Of a stretch of 64,000 nt of DNA, positions 26,247 through 33,870 are shown piece after piece. A program made the position numbers and the translations under genes. The stretch comes from a virus, in the IMG/VR virus record IMGVR_UViG_3300005613_000035, positions 17,189-81,188 of that record. The stretch is one strand, 5' to 3'. The notes beneath the pieces were generated by a model. That model saw only the letters and a program-made list of their open reading frames with translations, did not search any database and was not told the DNA's origin. Every line of letters begins with the position of its first letter. Position 1 is the first letter of the stretch.

Positions 26247-29206
26247 TGAAAAATATATTTAAAAATACAATATGCATACTAATATATTGTCTACTACTTG
26301 TCTTTTTTAATTCTACAGCTAATGCAGGATTTAACTTCTACAATTCTGGGCTAAGTATTCCATACTTAGATATTCCAGATGGAAAAGATACTGTTGGAGG
26401 AACTACATATTGGAAAGCAGAGTTTACAAGTAGTAGTTTTATTAATGCTGCTGGAGAAGAATACGTTTATTTTGTGAATAACGTTGAACCAAAATCCAAT
26501 GTATATCTAAATATTAGGGAAACAGATAGTTCTTGGAGATATACTGATAGTCTTTTAGTAGTGCCTTCTACTTCTTTACCTGCATACGGCGGTGCTTCTG
26601 GTGGTTACTGTTCATTAGGAGATGTCTTATATAGCAGTTCAGCTATATTTAAAGCACCAACTGGAACGTATTATAAATATGTAATGTACTTAATACACCA
26701 ACCTATGTGTTGTATTCCAGGATCAATGGGCGGATTATTTGCTTCATTTTCTAATAATGGTATAGATTGGGTAACTGATCCTGCAACAAGCGCATTTTGG
26801 GAAGTAACATATACCGGCTGTCCTACTGTTACTTGTTTTTCTAGTCATAACATTATAGAAGTTGAGGGTATTGGTGCTGTTACTGATGGGTCAGTAATAA
26901 AAATAGTTTATATTACAGGAGAAGTAGCAGAATATGCTGATAGCGAACATGAAACTATGGCATATATTTTAACAAGCACTGTTGCATCCCCAACATCCTT
27001 TACTCGATCAGCAACTCAAGTATCGGAAAAAGGGATATATGCACCGAATCATCCAGATATTAATTTTGATTATAAATACTTTATTAACATGGGTATGGCA
27101 TATGATGATGTAAATGATTATTTTTATATAGGAAGAGCTATGCCCTATGGTGCAGATCCCTTTGGTGGTTCAGGGTATCCAACTACTTGTCAACCTAGTT
27201 GTCTAACAGGCACTTCAACATATCCTACTAGAATTCAAATTTATAGAATGGGTTCTATAACTTCAGTATCAAATATAGACACTATTCTTACAGGGGCATG
27301 GGAACCTATTGTTGATATTGGTAATAAAGGCGGGTATAAATCTGGTGTAGGATGCTCTCAACTTGAACTCCAAACAGGTCAAAAAAACGTTAATTTAGAT
27401 TTAGAAACTATAAATTTTCTTAGAGATGGATATGGAAATTTACATTCAAAAGGTGAAGTTAAGGTAGCAACAGCTCATTCTGGCTATAACATGACAGGTA
27501 CTGATTGTTCAGTAGACGATGTAGAATATTTTGGATTTGTTGTTAGCGCTAGAGAAAGTGCTGGGGATTTTATTGAAGATGTTTATGATTATTGTAACTT
27601 TGTTGATGTTGGGTCAGCAAGTACTGATCCTACTACTAGAGCTAATAATGATGTAATTTTAATTGCTAAAGCTGCTAGTTACGGGTTAAAAACAGTACTT
27701 CATCTTGAAACATTATTATTTAATTATACTCTTAATCCAGATGGTACAGTATATTCAGTAAGTAGGAGAGCAGATTATACAACTCGATGGGCTACTTATG
27801 CCTCCATTATAGCGCCTTATATAGATAACATTTTAATGTTTATGGTTAGTGATGAACCATATAATACTGGTTGTCACACAGCTACTGTTCCAGTATCTGA
27901 AGCAACTATGAAAACATGGTTAGAGTCTATGCCTACTTTAATTAAAGCAACTTTTTCAGATGCAAAACTAGGACAAGTTTATGCGTATCCTTCTATGCTA
28001 ACTGGGTATAGTACAAATCCAGCAACTTCTAGAAATACAAGTTTTGAAATTCCTGATGGATATGATTACGTTGGATTTATTATGCTATATCCATCCTTTA
28101 GAGCAAGCGGTTATTATTCAGCTACTAAACATGCTGGTTTTGAAGCAGATTATCATACCATAGGTTCATATTTTTTAGATGAGGTATCATATTATCATAA
28201 ATTAATTGTTGTTCCTGGGTCTTTTTATTACAATAGTACACCAGTACCACAATCTGAATTAGTAGAAGATGGGGAGTTCTTTGTTGAACTTGCAGAAAAT
28301 GATGATACAATTAAAGTTGTTGCACCCTTTCTTTATGCAACTTATGATGGTAAAACTGGAGTTGAAAATCTATCTACAGTTAGAACTTATTGGCAAACTG
28401 CTGGTCCTGAATTATTACATAAAAAAGACACTTTTCATGAAGGAGTTTATAGATTTAAACTAAGTGATTGTGACTATAATTCAGGTATAGATTTCACACA
28501 GTATTCTAGTTGTATGGGTGCTTGGTATATGGTAAGTAATTATTCTCCAAGTTATCCTGCGTATGAGCCAGACCAATCAGGTGAAGGTGGTATACTATAT
28601 AATACAAGTACTATTTCAAATTCTTCTACTGTTCCTTACAATTATTCAGGAACTAGTAGACTATGGAATGCTACAGAATGCTTATGGCACGAAGATGGTA
28701 AAAGCACTGATATTTCAGGATCAACTATGTCATTTTTTGCTTGGATTAAATTCACATCTGACCCAAGTGATCAAGCAACTGTTGTTGCTAAATGGTCAAC
28801 TTTAGCAGGTCAATGGCAATATTCTTTCATGCATTATCATGCTGCAAATGCAATGGTAGCTTTCATATCGAATGATGGATCAAGTGTTACATATGCTCAA
28901 GGAGCTACAGATCTTGCAGATGATACTGACTGGCATCATGTTGGATTTGTAGTTGATGGTTCTAACATAACTGTATATGTTGATGGTTGGGTAGATTCCA
29001 ACGGTGCGTTAAATCCAAAAGCATATTCTGGCGGTATATTTAATGGTAACGATAATTTTACAATAGGTTGTGCCAGTGATCAAAGTAGGGAACCGTTTCC
29101 TGGATATATAGATGATGTAATTATATTTGATACTGCACTAACTCCTACTGAAGTGTACGAATTATACTATAGAGGAACTTCAGGTAACAAAGGTGGAGAT
29201 GATTAA
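26246..29206 (+). CDS. Secreted multidomain glycosidase-like protein with LamG domain
   Basis: 986 residues from ATG 26246, which overlaps the preceding stop. It has a clear signal peptide (MKNIFKNTICILIYCLLLVF then STANA). Residues about 30-400 look like a beta-propeller (repeated SSAIFKAPTGTYYKYVMYL, FSNNGIDWVTDP-type blades). Residues about 420-730 are a TIM-barrel-like domain with an FMVSDEPYNTG strand, where Asp-Glu is the usual catalytic position in many glycoside hydrolases. Residues about 810-980 form a LamG/concanavalin-like domain (SFFAWIKFTSD...WHHVGFVVDG...YIDDVIIF). The barrel domain is paralogous to the whole 29592-30644 protein. A capsule or polysaccharide target is likely but not proven. 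Confidence 0.6.
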   Translation: MKNIFKNTICILIYCLLLVFFNSTANAGFNFYNSGLSIPYLDIPDGKDTVGGTTYWKAEFTSSSFINAAGEEYVYFVNNVEPKSNVYLNIRETDSSWRYTDSLLVVPSTSLPAYGGASGGYCSLGDVLYSSSAIFKAPTGTYYKYVMYLIHQPMCCIPGSMGGLFASFSNNGIDWVTDPATSAFWEVTYTGCPTVTCFSSHNIIEVEGIGAVTDGSVIKIVYITGEVAEYADSEHETMAYILTSTVASPTSFTRSATQVSEKGIYAPNHPDINFDYKYFINMGMAYDDVNDYFYIGRAMPYGADPFGGSGYPTTCQPSCLTGTSTYPTRIQIYRMGSITSVSNIDTILTGAWEPIVDIGNKGGYKSGVGCSQLELQTGQKNVNLDLETINFLRDGYGNLHSKGEVKVATAHSGYNMTGTDCSVDDVEYFGFVVSARESAGDFIEDVYDYCNFVDVGSASTDPTTRANNDVILIAKAASYGLKTVLHLETLLFNYTLNPDGTVYSVSRRADYTTRWATYASIIAPYIDNILMFMVSDEPYNTGCHTATVPVSEATMKTWLESMPTLIKATFSDAKLGQVYAYPSMLTGYSTNPATSRNTSFEIPDGYDYVGFIMLYPSFRASGYYSATKHAGFEADYHTIGSYFLDEVSYYHKLIVVPGSFYYNSTPVPQSELVEDGEFFVELAENDDTIKVVAPFLYATYDGKTGVENLSTVRTYWQTAGPELLHKKDTFHEGVYRFKLSDCDYNSGIDFTQYSSCMGAWYMVSNYSPSYPAYEPDQSGEGGILYNTSTISNSSTVPYNYSGTSRLWNATECLWHEDGKSTDISGSTMSFFAWIKFTSDPSDQATVVAKWSTLAGQWQYSFMHYHAANAMVAFISNDGSSVTYAQGATDLADDTDWHHVGFVVDGSNITVYVDGWVDSNGALNPKAYSGGIFNGNDNFTIGCASDQSREPFPGYIDDVIIFDTALTPTEVYELYYRGTSGNKGGDD

Positions 29207-29209
29207 AGA

Positions 29210-29569
29210 GTGATACATATAAAAGATAGTTTAGTATTAGTGTCGCTTTTTCAAGTTAAGTATGACACAACTCTAGTTAATATTTTGACAGAATTGGATA
29301 TTAAATATCCAGATCACGTAGTTATTACTTGTGGCTATAGAAAGGGGGATAAAGGTGTTCATGGTAGTATTCCATGTAGAGGTGTAGATATTAGATCCTG
29401 GGTTTTCAAAAACCCAGTTTCTGTGTGTAACTATATTAACTCAAATTGGGAGTATGACTTCAACCGTCCTGAAAAATTTGTAGCTCTATTACATACTGCA
29501 GGATCAGGTACACACATCCACCTACAAACTCATCCAAATACAAGGCGTAGGCTTCAATGGGCTATTTAA
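29210..29569 (+). CDS. Small M15-like peptidase, candidate endolysin
   Basis: 119 residues from GTG 29210. It has the zinc-site pattern of M15 D,D-carboxypeptidases: ITCGYRKGDKGVHGSIPC then RGVDIRS (His...Asp) and, late, GSGTHIHLQTH (His-x-His). The fold is close to minimal. It lies between two glycosidase-like genes and may be the lysis enzyme or a tail-associated peptidoglycan hydrolase. No other endolysin is seen in the window. Confidence 0.55.
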   Translation: MIHIKDSLVLVSLFQVKYDTTLVNILTELDIKYPDHVVITCGYRKGDKGVHGSIPCRGVDIRSWVFKNPVSVCNYINSNWEYDFNRPEKFVALLHTAGSGTHIHLQTHPNTRRRLQWAI

Positions 29570-29591
29570 AGTAGTTTAAGGAGATAATACA

Positions 29592-30644
29592 ATGAAAAGA
29601 ATTATAGTAGTACTAAGTGTTTTTGTAATGTCAGCTAGTTGTTATGCTTTAAATTGGGATTATACAGAAAATAAAACGAAGTTCTGTAGTCACGGTACAA
29701 ACATTAAACATTTTGGATTCATTAAAAGCGGAAGACCTCCAGTTTCTATAGAAAATGTATCTAGGTATACTGATTGGGTAGATGTTGGTGATAATAGTAT
29801 TACAGATCCTGTTGAAAGAGCACAGTCTGATCTTAATACAATTATTGAAGCTTCAAGTTATAATTTAAAATCTGTAGTGCAGGTGGATGAAATCTTCTTT
29901 GAGTACCTTTTTAATGGAGATACTTTTGAAGGTGTTGTGTTACGCAGTAATTATATTGATAGATGGCTTGTGTACTCAGATATTATTGCACCAAATATAG
30001 ATGATATACTCATGTTTCTTACGTTAGATGAACCATATTGGGCAGGGTGTGGGGCAGCAGGAAGTCCAGTACAGGAAACAACTATGAAGGAATGGCTTGA
30101 AAGTGTTGCAGCATGTATAAAAACTACATTTCCAACTGTTAAGTTAGGACAAGTGTATGCTTATGTATCTATGCTAGAAAATTATTCGTCAAATCCAACA
30201 TCTCCTAAAAGTGAAACATTCTCTATACCAGAAGGATATGACTATGTTGGATTTGATATGTTTTATAGTTCATTTAGAGCTAATGGCTATTATGAAGTAG
30301 AAAAATATGCTGGATTTATATCTGATTTTACAACATTATATACTTATTTTAAGAATGTAGTTAGTGGAGCACACAAGTTAATAATCATACCCGGATCTTT
30401 TTACCATGATTTTTTTGAAGTATCAGAAGCAGAGCTACTTCAGGATGCATATTTCTTTATGGATCTGGCAAGAAATGATCCACAAATTGAAGTACTTGCA
30501 CCATTCTTATATAAAACTTGTTATAACATGGTAGGTATTGAAGATTTATACTTTGTAGATACTTATTGGAAACATATTGGAAAGCAGATTTTACATTGCA
30601 TTCCAAGTCCTATATATATGATACTAATGTACTTATCCGATTAA
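29592..30644 (+). CDS. Secreted TIM-barrel glycosidase-like protein, paralogue of the 26.2-kb gene
   Basis: 350 residues. A signal peptide (MKRIIVVLSVFVMSASCYA) precedes a single domain that aligns along its length with residues about 420-730 of the protein at 26246-29206. Shared elements include IAPNIDDILMFLTLDEP (IAPYIDNILMFMVSDEP in the paralogue), KLGQVYAYVSMLENYSSNP, and GYDYVGFDMFYSSFRANGYY. The Asp-Glu-Pro is the likely catalytic strand. It lacks the propeller and LamG parts. The strong AAGGAGA site supports the start. Confidence 0.6.
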   Translation: MKRIIVVLSVFVMSASCYALNWDYTENKTKFCSHGTNIKHFGFIKSGRPPVSIENVSRYTDWVDVGDNSITDPVERAQSDLNTIIEASSYNLKSVVQVDEIFFEYLFNGDTFEGVVLRSNYIDRWLVYSDIIAPNIDDILMFLTLDEPYWAGCGAAGSPVQETTMKEWLESVAACIKTTFPTVKLGQVYAYVSMLENYSSNPTSPKSETFSIPEGYDYVGFDMFYSSFRANGYYEVEKYAGFISDFTTLYTYFKNVVSGAHKLIIIPGSFYHDFFEVSEAELLQDAYFFMDLARNDPQIEVLAPFLYKTCYNMVGIEDLYFVDTYWKHIGKQILHCIPSPIYMILMYLSD

Positions 30645-30678
30645 TGACAAACAAAATAAATAGCTGGAGGAATATATA

Positions 30679-31422
30679 ATGATTTATTCAACAGGGTCTA
30701 TAACTATTAAGATAGGATCAGCATCTGTAAAAGGTGATACAGGTACTGAAGATTTCGTAACATACGCAGCAGCCGGTTATTTAATTAAACCTACTAATGA
30801 ATCTACCTTTTATGAAATAGGAGCTATCAATAGTGCTACAAGATTAACACTTACATCAAGGTATTCTAATTCTTTGTATAGAACTGCAAGAAGTGAGAAT
30901 GTTGCTACTATGACAGCTACACAATTAAGTAGTGGCACGCTAGATTACAATCCTGTATTACAAAACTATGTTACTATAAACGCTTCTGTCGAGAAATTTT
31001 CAGATAATGGTGCTGGAATACTTGTTGGAAACGCATCAGGAACTGGTACTGTTGATTATGATACAGGCGTGTGGACTATTACTTTAGGTACTACGTTAGC
31101 TACTGAAATTGTAGTATCCGCCTCATATTTATCAGGGGATACTAGAACTGCTGTTGGCTACCAAATAGTCACAGATTACACACCAAATAATAACTTTCCT
31201 GAAATGGCTTTGAGTGACGCTAACCTTCCTCATATTTATACTAAAGGTGTTAGACTTATTGATAATTTAATAAATGAGGATAGAGTAAGAATTGCTGAAG
31301 TTACTGCAACACCTACAGAAGAATTAGGGTATGGTAAACTATTTGTAAAAGATAATAAATTATACTATCAGGCGTACTCCGCAAATGCTACTATTTATTC
31401 TATTGATATGACAGCTATTTAG
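30679..31422 (+). CDS. Beta-rich probable tail or fibre accessory protein
   Basis: 247 residues, last gene of the rightward operon. It begins IYSTGSITIKIGSASVKGDT, a pattern seen in short N-terminal domains of phage baseplate and fibre proteins, and is Ser/Thr/Asn-rich throughout. No signal peptide. GGAGGAA precedes ATG 30679. A strong terminator follows four bases after the stop. Confidence 0.5.
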   Translation: MIYSTGSITIKIGSASVKGDTGTEDFVTYAAAGYLIKPTNESTFYEIGAINSATRLTLTSRYSNSLYRTARSENVATMTATQLSSGTLDYNPVLQNYVTINASVEKFSDNGAGILVGNASGTGTVDYDTGVWTITLGTTLATEIVVSASYLSGDTRTAVGYQIVTDYTPNNNFPEMALSDANLPHIYTKGVRLIDNLINEDRVRIAEVTATPTEELGYGKLFVKDNKLYYQAYSANATIYSIDMTAI

Positions 31423-31425
31423 ATG

Positions 31426-31460
31426 ATCTGAGTAGCTCCTAATAGAGCTACTCAGATTTT
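31426..31460 (+). terminator. Intrinsic terminator of the late operon
   Basis: Bases 31426-31438 pair perfectly with 31445-31457 (13 bp, CTAATA loop) and a short T run follows on the + strand. It lies four bases after the last rightward stop and between converging gene blocks, so it may also stop leftward transcription. Confidence 0.85.
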
Positions 31461-31468
31461 GGTGTGTG

Positions 31469-31759
31469 CTATTCTGTGTTAAATTTTCTATATAATAATG
31501 GATTAGTGTCAACAAATAAATACGGAAATTTTTTCCTCGCTTCTTCATATAAATATTTGATAATAATGCAACCTTCTTTTGTAGGCTTAAATTCTGGGTG
31601 CGTAATGTATATTATAAACCCGCGAAGCTCCAATACATTATAAGCACCCATAACATTACAATTATTAAAACGTATCATATTACTAATTTTTATATCTTTA
31701 AACTTTGTGTTTTCATCTACAATAAATTCGTAGGGTATTACTATACCTATCATCCTCAT
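31469..31759 (-). CDS. Unknown protein
   Basis: 96 residues, last gene of the leftward block. No recognised family. It looks globular (GAYNVLELRGFIIYITHPEF) with a C-terminal helix (LYEEARKKFPYLF). AGAGGA lies nine bases before the start, inside the end of the upstream small gene, so the two are probably coupled. Confidence 0.5.
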   Translation of the reverse strand: MRMIGIVIPYEFIVDENTKFKDIKISNMIRFNNCNVMGAYNVLELRGFIIYITHPEFKPTKEGCIIIKYLYEEARKKFPYLFVDTNPLLYRKFNTE

Positions 31760-31762
31760 TTT

Positions 31763-31936
31763 TCATATCCTCTTTTTTTCTGTTTCCATTTTCCATTCTT
31801 CAAACCCTTCTCTAATTATCCTCATTTCTTTATGCCTATCTCTATCATACTCCTTCCTGTTTTTCATTACTTTAGTATTTGATGCTTTAGGTATTCGGAT
31901 TGGTATTTTATTCCTAATATTTCTACTCTTGCCCAT
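31763..31936 (-). CDS. Small basic protein
   Basis: 57 residues from ATG 31936 to TGA 31763. It starts MGKSRNIRNKIPIRIPK and is rich in Arg and Lys throughout, then helical (EYDRDRHKEMRIIREGFEEW). A very good ribosome binding site (AAGGAGAGTAGG) lies directly upstream. Possibly nucleic-acid binding. Confidence 0.6.
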   Translation of the reverse strand: MGKSRNIRNKIPIRIPKASNTKVMKNRKEYDRDRHKEMRIIREGFEEWKMETEKKRI

Positions 31937-31994
31937 CCTACTCTCCTTATATTGTTTATTATTTTCATTTGAATGCGGCTATCACCTTTACCTC

Positions 31995-32029
31995 ACACAT
32001 AAATTTAATCTGTAAATAATTTTATCTTT
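31995..32029 (-). pseudogene. 35-base remnant of the HD-domain gene
   Basis: This stretch matches 32646-32680 at 33 of 35 bases, in the same orientation, and in the - strand frame reads KDKIIYRLNLCV, the C-terminal motif of the HD protein at 32609-33109. There is no start, and a stop follows two codons after the match. It looks like debris of a partial duplication. Confidence 0.5.
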
Positions 32030-32043
32030 TCTCAAACTGGTTT

Positions 32044-32213
32044 GTTATGCCCCTCACCACGACTTATCAGCTTAGTACAAAACAGAATTTGCGTAGCCTC
32101 TGCCCTACGCTCGTACCCATGCAAGAGGGCGATAATCCTCCTGTTCGGAATGAAATCTTGCATATACAAATCATTCCGTTACCTCGGCATTGCGTGTTTC
32201 TTAGGGGCATAAC
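32044..32213. ncRNA. Candidate structured RNA or folded DNA element
   Basis: About 170 bases, clearly more GC-rich than the flanks and with no gene. An 11-bp perfect stem (32044-32054 with 32203-32213) closes it. Inside are a 6-bp hairpin (32091-32096/32105-32110, 8-base loop) and two perfect 8-bp helices, 32119-32126/32156-32163 and 32146-32153/32171-32178, whose arms interleave. The last two would form an H-type pseudoknot or two alternative states. Strand cannot be decided. No known family recognised; it could also be a recombination site. Confidence 0.5.
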
Positions 32214-32237
32214 TATTCACCAAATACCTTTTCTATA

Positions 32238-32540
32238 TTAGTTTTCAGGTCCAGGATTGAAAGCTACATCTTCGCATGTTCCATACGTTCCTAAAAATAA
32301 TGTGCCGTAATCAATCTCTAAAAGAAGACCTGCTGATATAAGATAAGATAAAAATTGATATTCCCTAAAAGCATATGCTCTCTTTTGGTCTTGATGTTTT
32401 TCTAAATACTTAGATAGTTTTTTCATTGGATAAAAATCTTGCAATGCAACAAAAAAACCGATTACGGTATAATCTGAGTATTCCCCTTTTTCCACAGAAA
32501 TTAATTTTCCTGCTTTGACCATTTTTTCTTTATTTACCAT
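32238..32540 (-). CDS. Unknown protein
   Basis: 100 residues with AGAGGGG upstream of the start. Mixed alpha/beta appearance (YTVIGFFVALQDFYPMKKLS; YAFREYQFLSYLISAGLLLE). No signal peptide or family recognised. It lies between the structured element at 32.1 kb and the HD-domain gene. Confidence 0.5.
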   Translation of the reverse strand: MVNKEKMVKAGKLISVEKGEYSDYTVIGFFVALQDFYPMKKLSKYLEKHQDQKRAYAFREYQFLSYLISAGLLLEIDYGTLFLGTYGTCEDVAFNPGPEN

Positions 32541-32608
32541 TTAAAATACCCCTCTTTTTATGCTTTCCTGTATTTGGTTTACTTTGTTAGCCCATTTATT
32601 ATTTTCCT

Positions 32609-33109
32609 TTAATTGTTGAGACTATGACTTTCAAAACGTTTTTCTACACATAAGTTTAATCTATAAATAATTTTATCTTTGTTATATTCAACTTTTTGCT
32701 CTGGGTTTCTTCCCATCTTGTCAAAACGGGCTAACTGAACTAACTCTGATAACCAAGGATGCTCTACTAATGTTTTCACCTTTGAAAGTTTTCTCATATT
32801 GCCTAAAAGGTAATACCAAATTCTCATATGATTCTCAATCAACCATAATGATTTCACACTGAGATAAGGTTTTAACATATTGACACCTATCTTTTCGTGC
32901 CCCAAACTATTTTCTATCTTACCAACATCATGCATCATAGCAGCAAGTATCAAATCAGTATCTATAGTTTCTCTAAAGGCACAATATAAAGTTTGAAGAG
33001 AATGGGTGAATACGTCCCCTTCTGGGTGGTAATCTCCTTTTTGTTTGACTCCTTGGCATTGCTCAAGAATTGTAAATAAAGGGTTCATGAAATCATTAGT
33101 AAAAATCAC
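32609..33109 (-). CDS. HD-domain phosphohydrolase
   Basis: 166 residues. The HD metal site is seen as FTHSLQTLYC (His), LAAMMHDVGKIE (His-Asp) and GHEKIGV. The family hydrolyses phosphate esters of nucleotides or RNA ends; the substrate is not readable here. The next gene upstream encodes a nucleotidyltransferase-like fragment and overlaps it by four bases, a pairing that might reflect a small nucleotide or RNA-end function. Confidence 0.7.
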   Translation of the reverse strand: MIFTNDFMNPLFTILEQCQGVKQKGDYHPEGDVFTHSLQTLYCAFRETIDTDLILAAMMHDVGKIENSLGHEKIGVNMLKPYLSVKSLWLIENHMRIWYYLLGNMRKLSKVKTLVEHPWLSELVQLARFDKMGRNPEQKVEYNKDKIIYRLNLCVEKRFESHSLNN

Positions 33110-33417
33110 AATACATAATCCTCAATAGTTTTGATAACGAATTGATCCCAAAATCTTCTGTCAATTTTAGGTGGAAGTTTGCTGATTTTAGACAATTCTT
33201 CTACCTCACTCGTGTTCTTAGCAATACTACCTTTTTTAGTTTGAATATTGTGACTTTTTGGTACTCGATTTAAAAGTATTTGTTCTTTCGTTGGAAGAAA
33301 AATGCCTTTAAAATCCTGATCTGAATTTTCATCATCAGTCCCATATAGATGTGACCCAAATCTCATATTGACTATTATATTTAATTTTCTTGTTTGTGTT
33401 AGATTGGTTATCTTCAT
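33106..33417 (-). CDS. Truncated nucleotidyltransferase-like protein
   Basis: 103 residues. The N-terminal 45 residues have the phage nucleotidyltransferase signature MRFGSHLYGTDDENSDQDFK then GIFLPTKEQILL, with GS and DxD metal ligands in place. Relatives run to 200 or more residues, but here the sequence changes character after about residue 55 and stops at 103. An internal deletion or a shortened module is likely, and activity is doubtful. Confidence 0.55.
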   Translation of the reverse strand: MKITNLTQTRKLNIIVNMRFGSHLYGTDDENSDQDFKGIFLPTKEQILLNRVPKSHNIQTKKGSIAKNTSEVEELSKISKLPPKIDRRFWDQFVIKTIEDYVL

Positions 33418-33449
33418 TTATCTACCTTTTAATATTTTTTGAGTTCATG

Positions 33450-33782
33450 TTATTTCCTTTTGATGCTTATTTCTGGAATAATGTTTACAGAAAATTTAAC
33501 AGCTTTGCAAAATAGAGGCCAAAAGACTTTTGCTGTAAAATTAATAATAATAAATTTAGCTAACCAAACTATTATGAAAATAGGCCAAAATAGGTAAACG
33601 GCTAAAACACTAAAAAATATATCAACGTAATCAAGAAATACATGCTTATTGCCTGTCAAAATAAATTCAAATGTTCTTGGAGCTACATGTTTTAAAACAA
33701 TACTTCCCATAACAACTGATAAAATTCCAAATGTTATCCAGAAAAATACAGATCCTAATACACCAAACATAAAACTAAACAT
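33450..33782 (-). CDS. Small membrane protein
   Basis: 110 residues with two to three hydrophobic segments (FWITFGILSVVMGSIVL; IFFSVLAVYLFWPIFIIVWL; FIIINFTAKVFWPLF). The ends are basic. It lies beside the ribonucleotide reductase gene. Membrane location is clear; function unknown. Confidence 0.6.
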   Translation of the reverse strand: MFSFMFGVLGSVFFWITFGILSVVMGSIVLKHVAPRTFEFILTGNKHVFLDYVDIFFSVLAVYLFWPIFIIVWLAKFIIINFTAKVFWPLFCKAVKFSVNIIPEISIKRK

Positions 33783-33870
33783 GATTTACCCCCTTTTCCT
33801 TTTGTTTTAGATTCTTTATACTGTTAATAGTTCTTGTTGCTCAACTTTTATGGTACATAATGCTCGGCAT

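Noticed and set aside
32047-32241. Open rightward frame across the candidate structured element
   Set aside because: No ribosome binding site, opposite direction to all neighbours, and the bases are better explained by paired helices.
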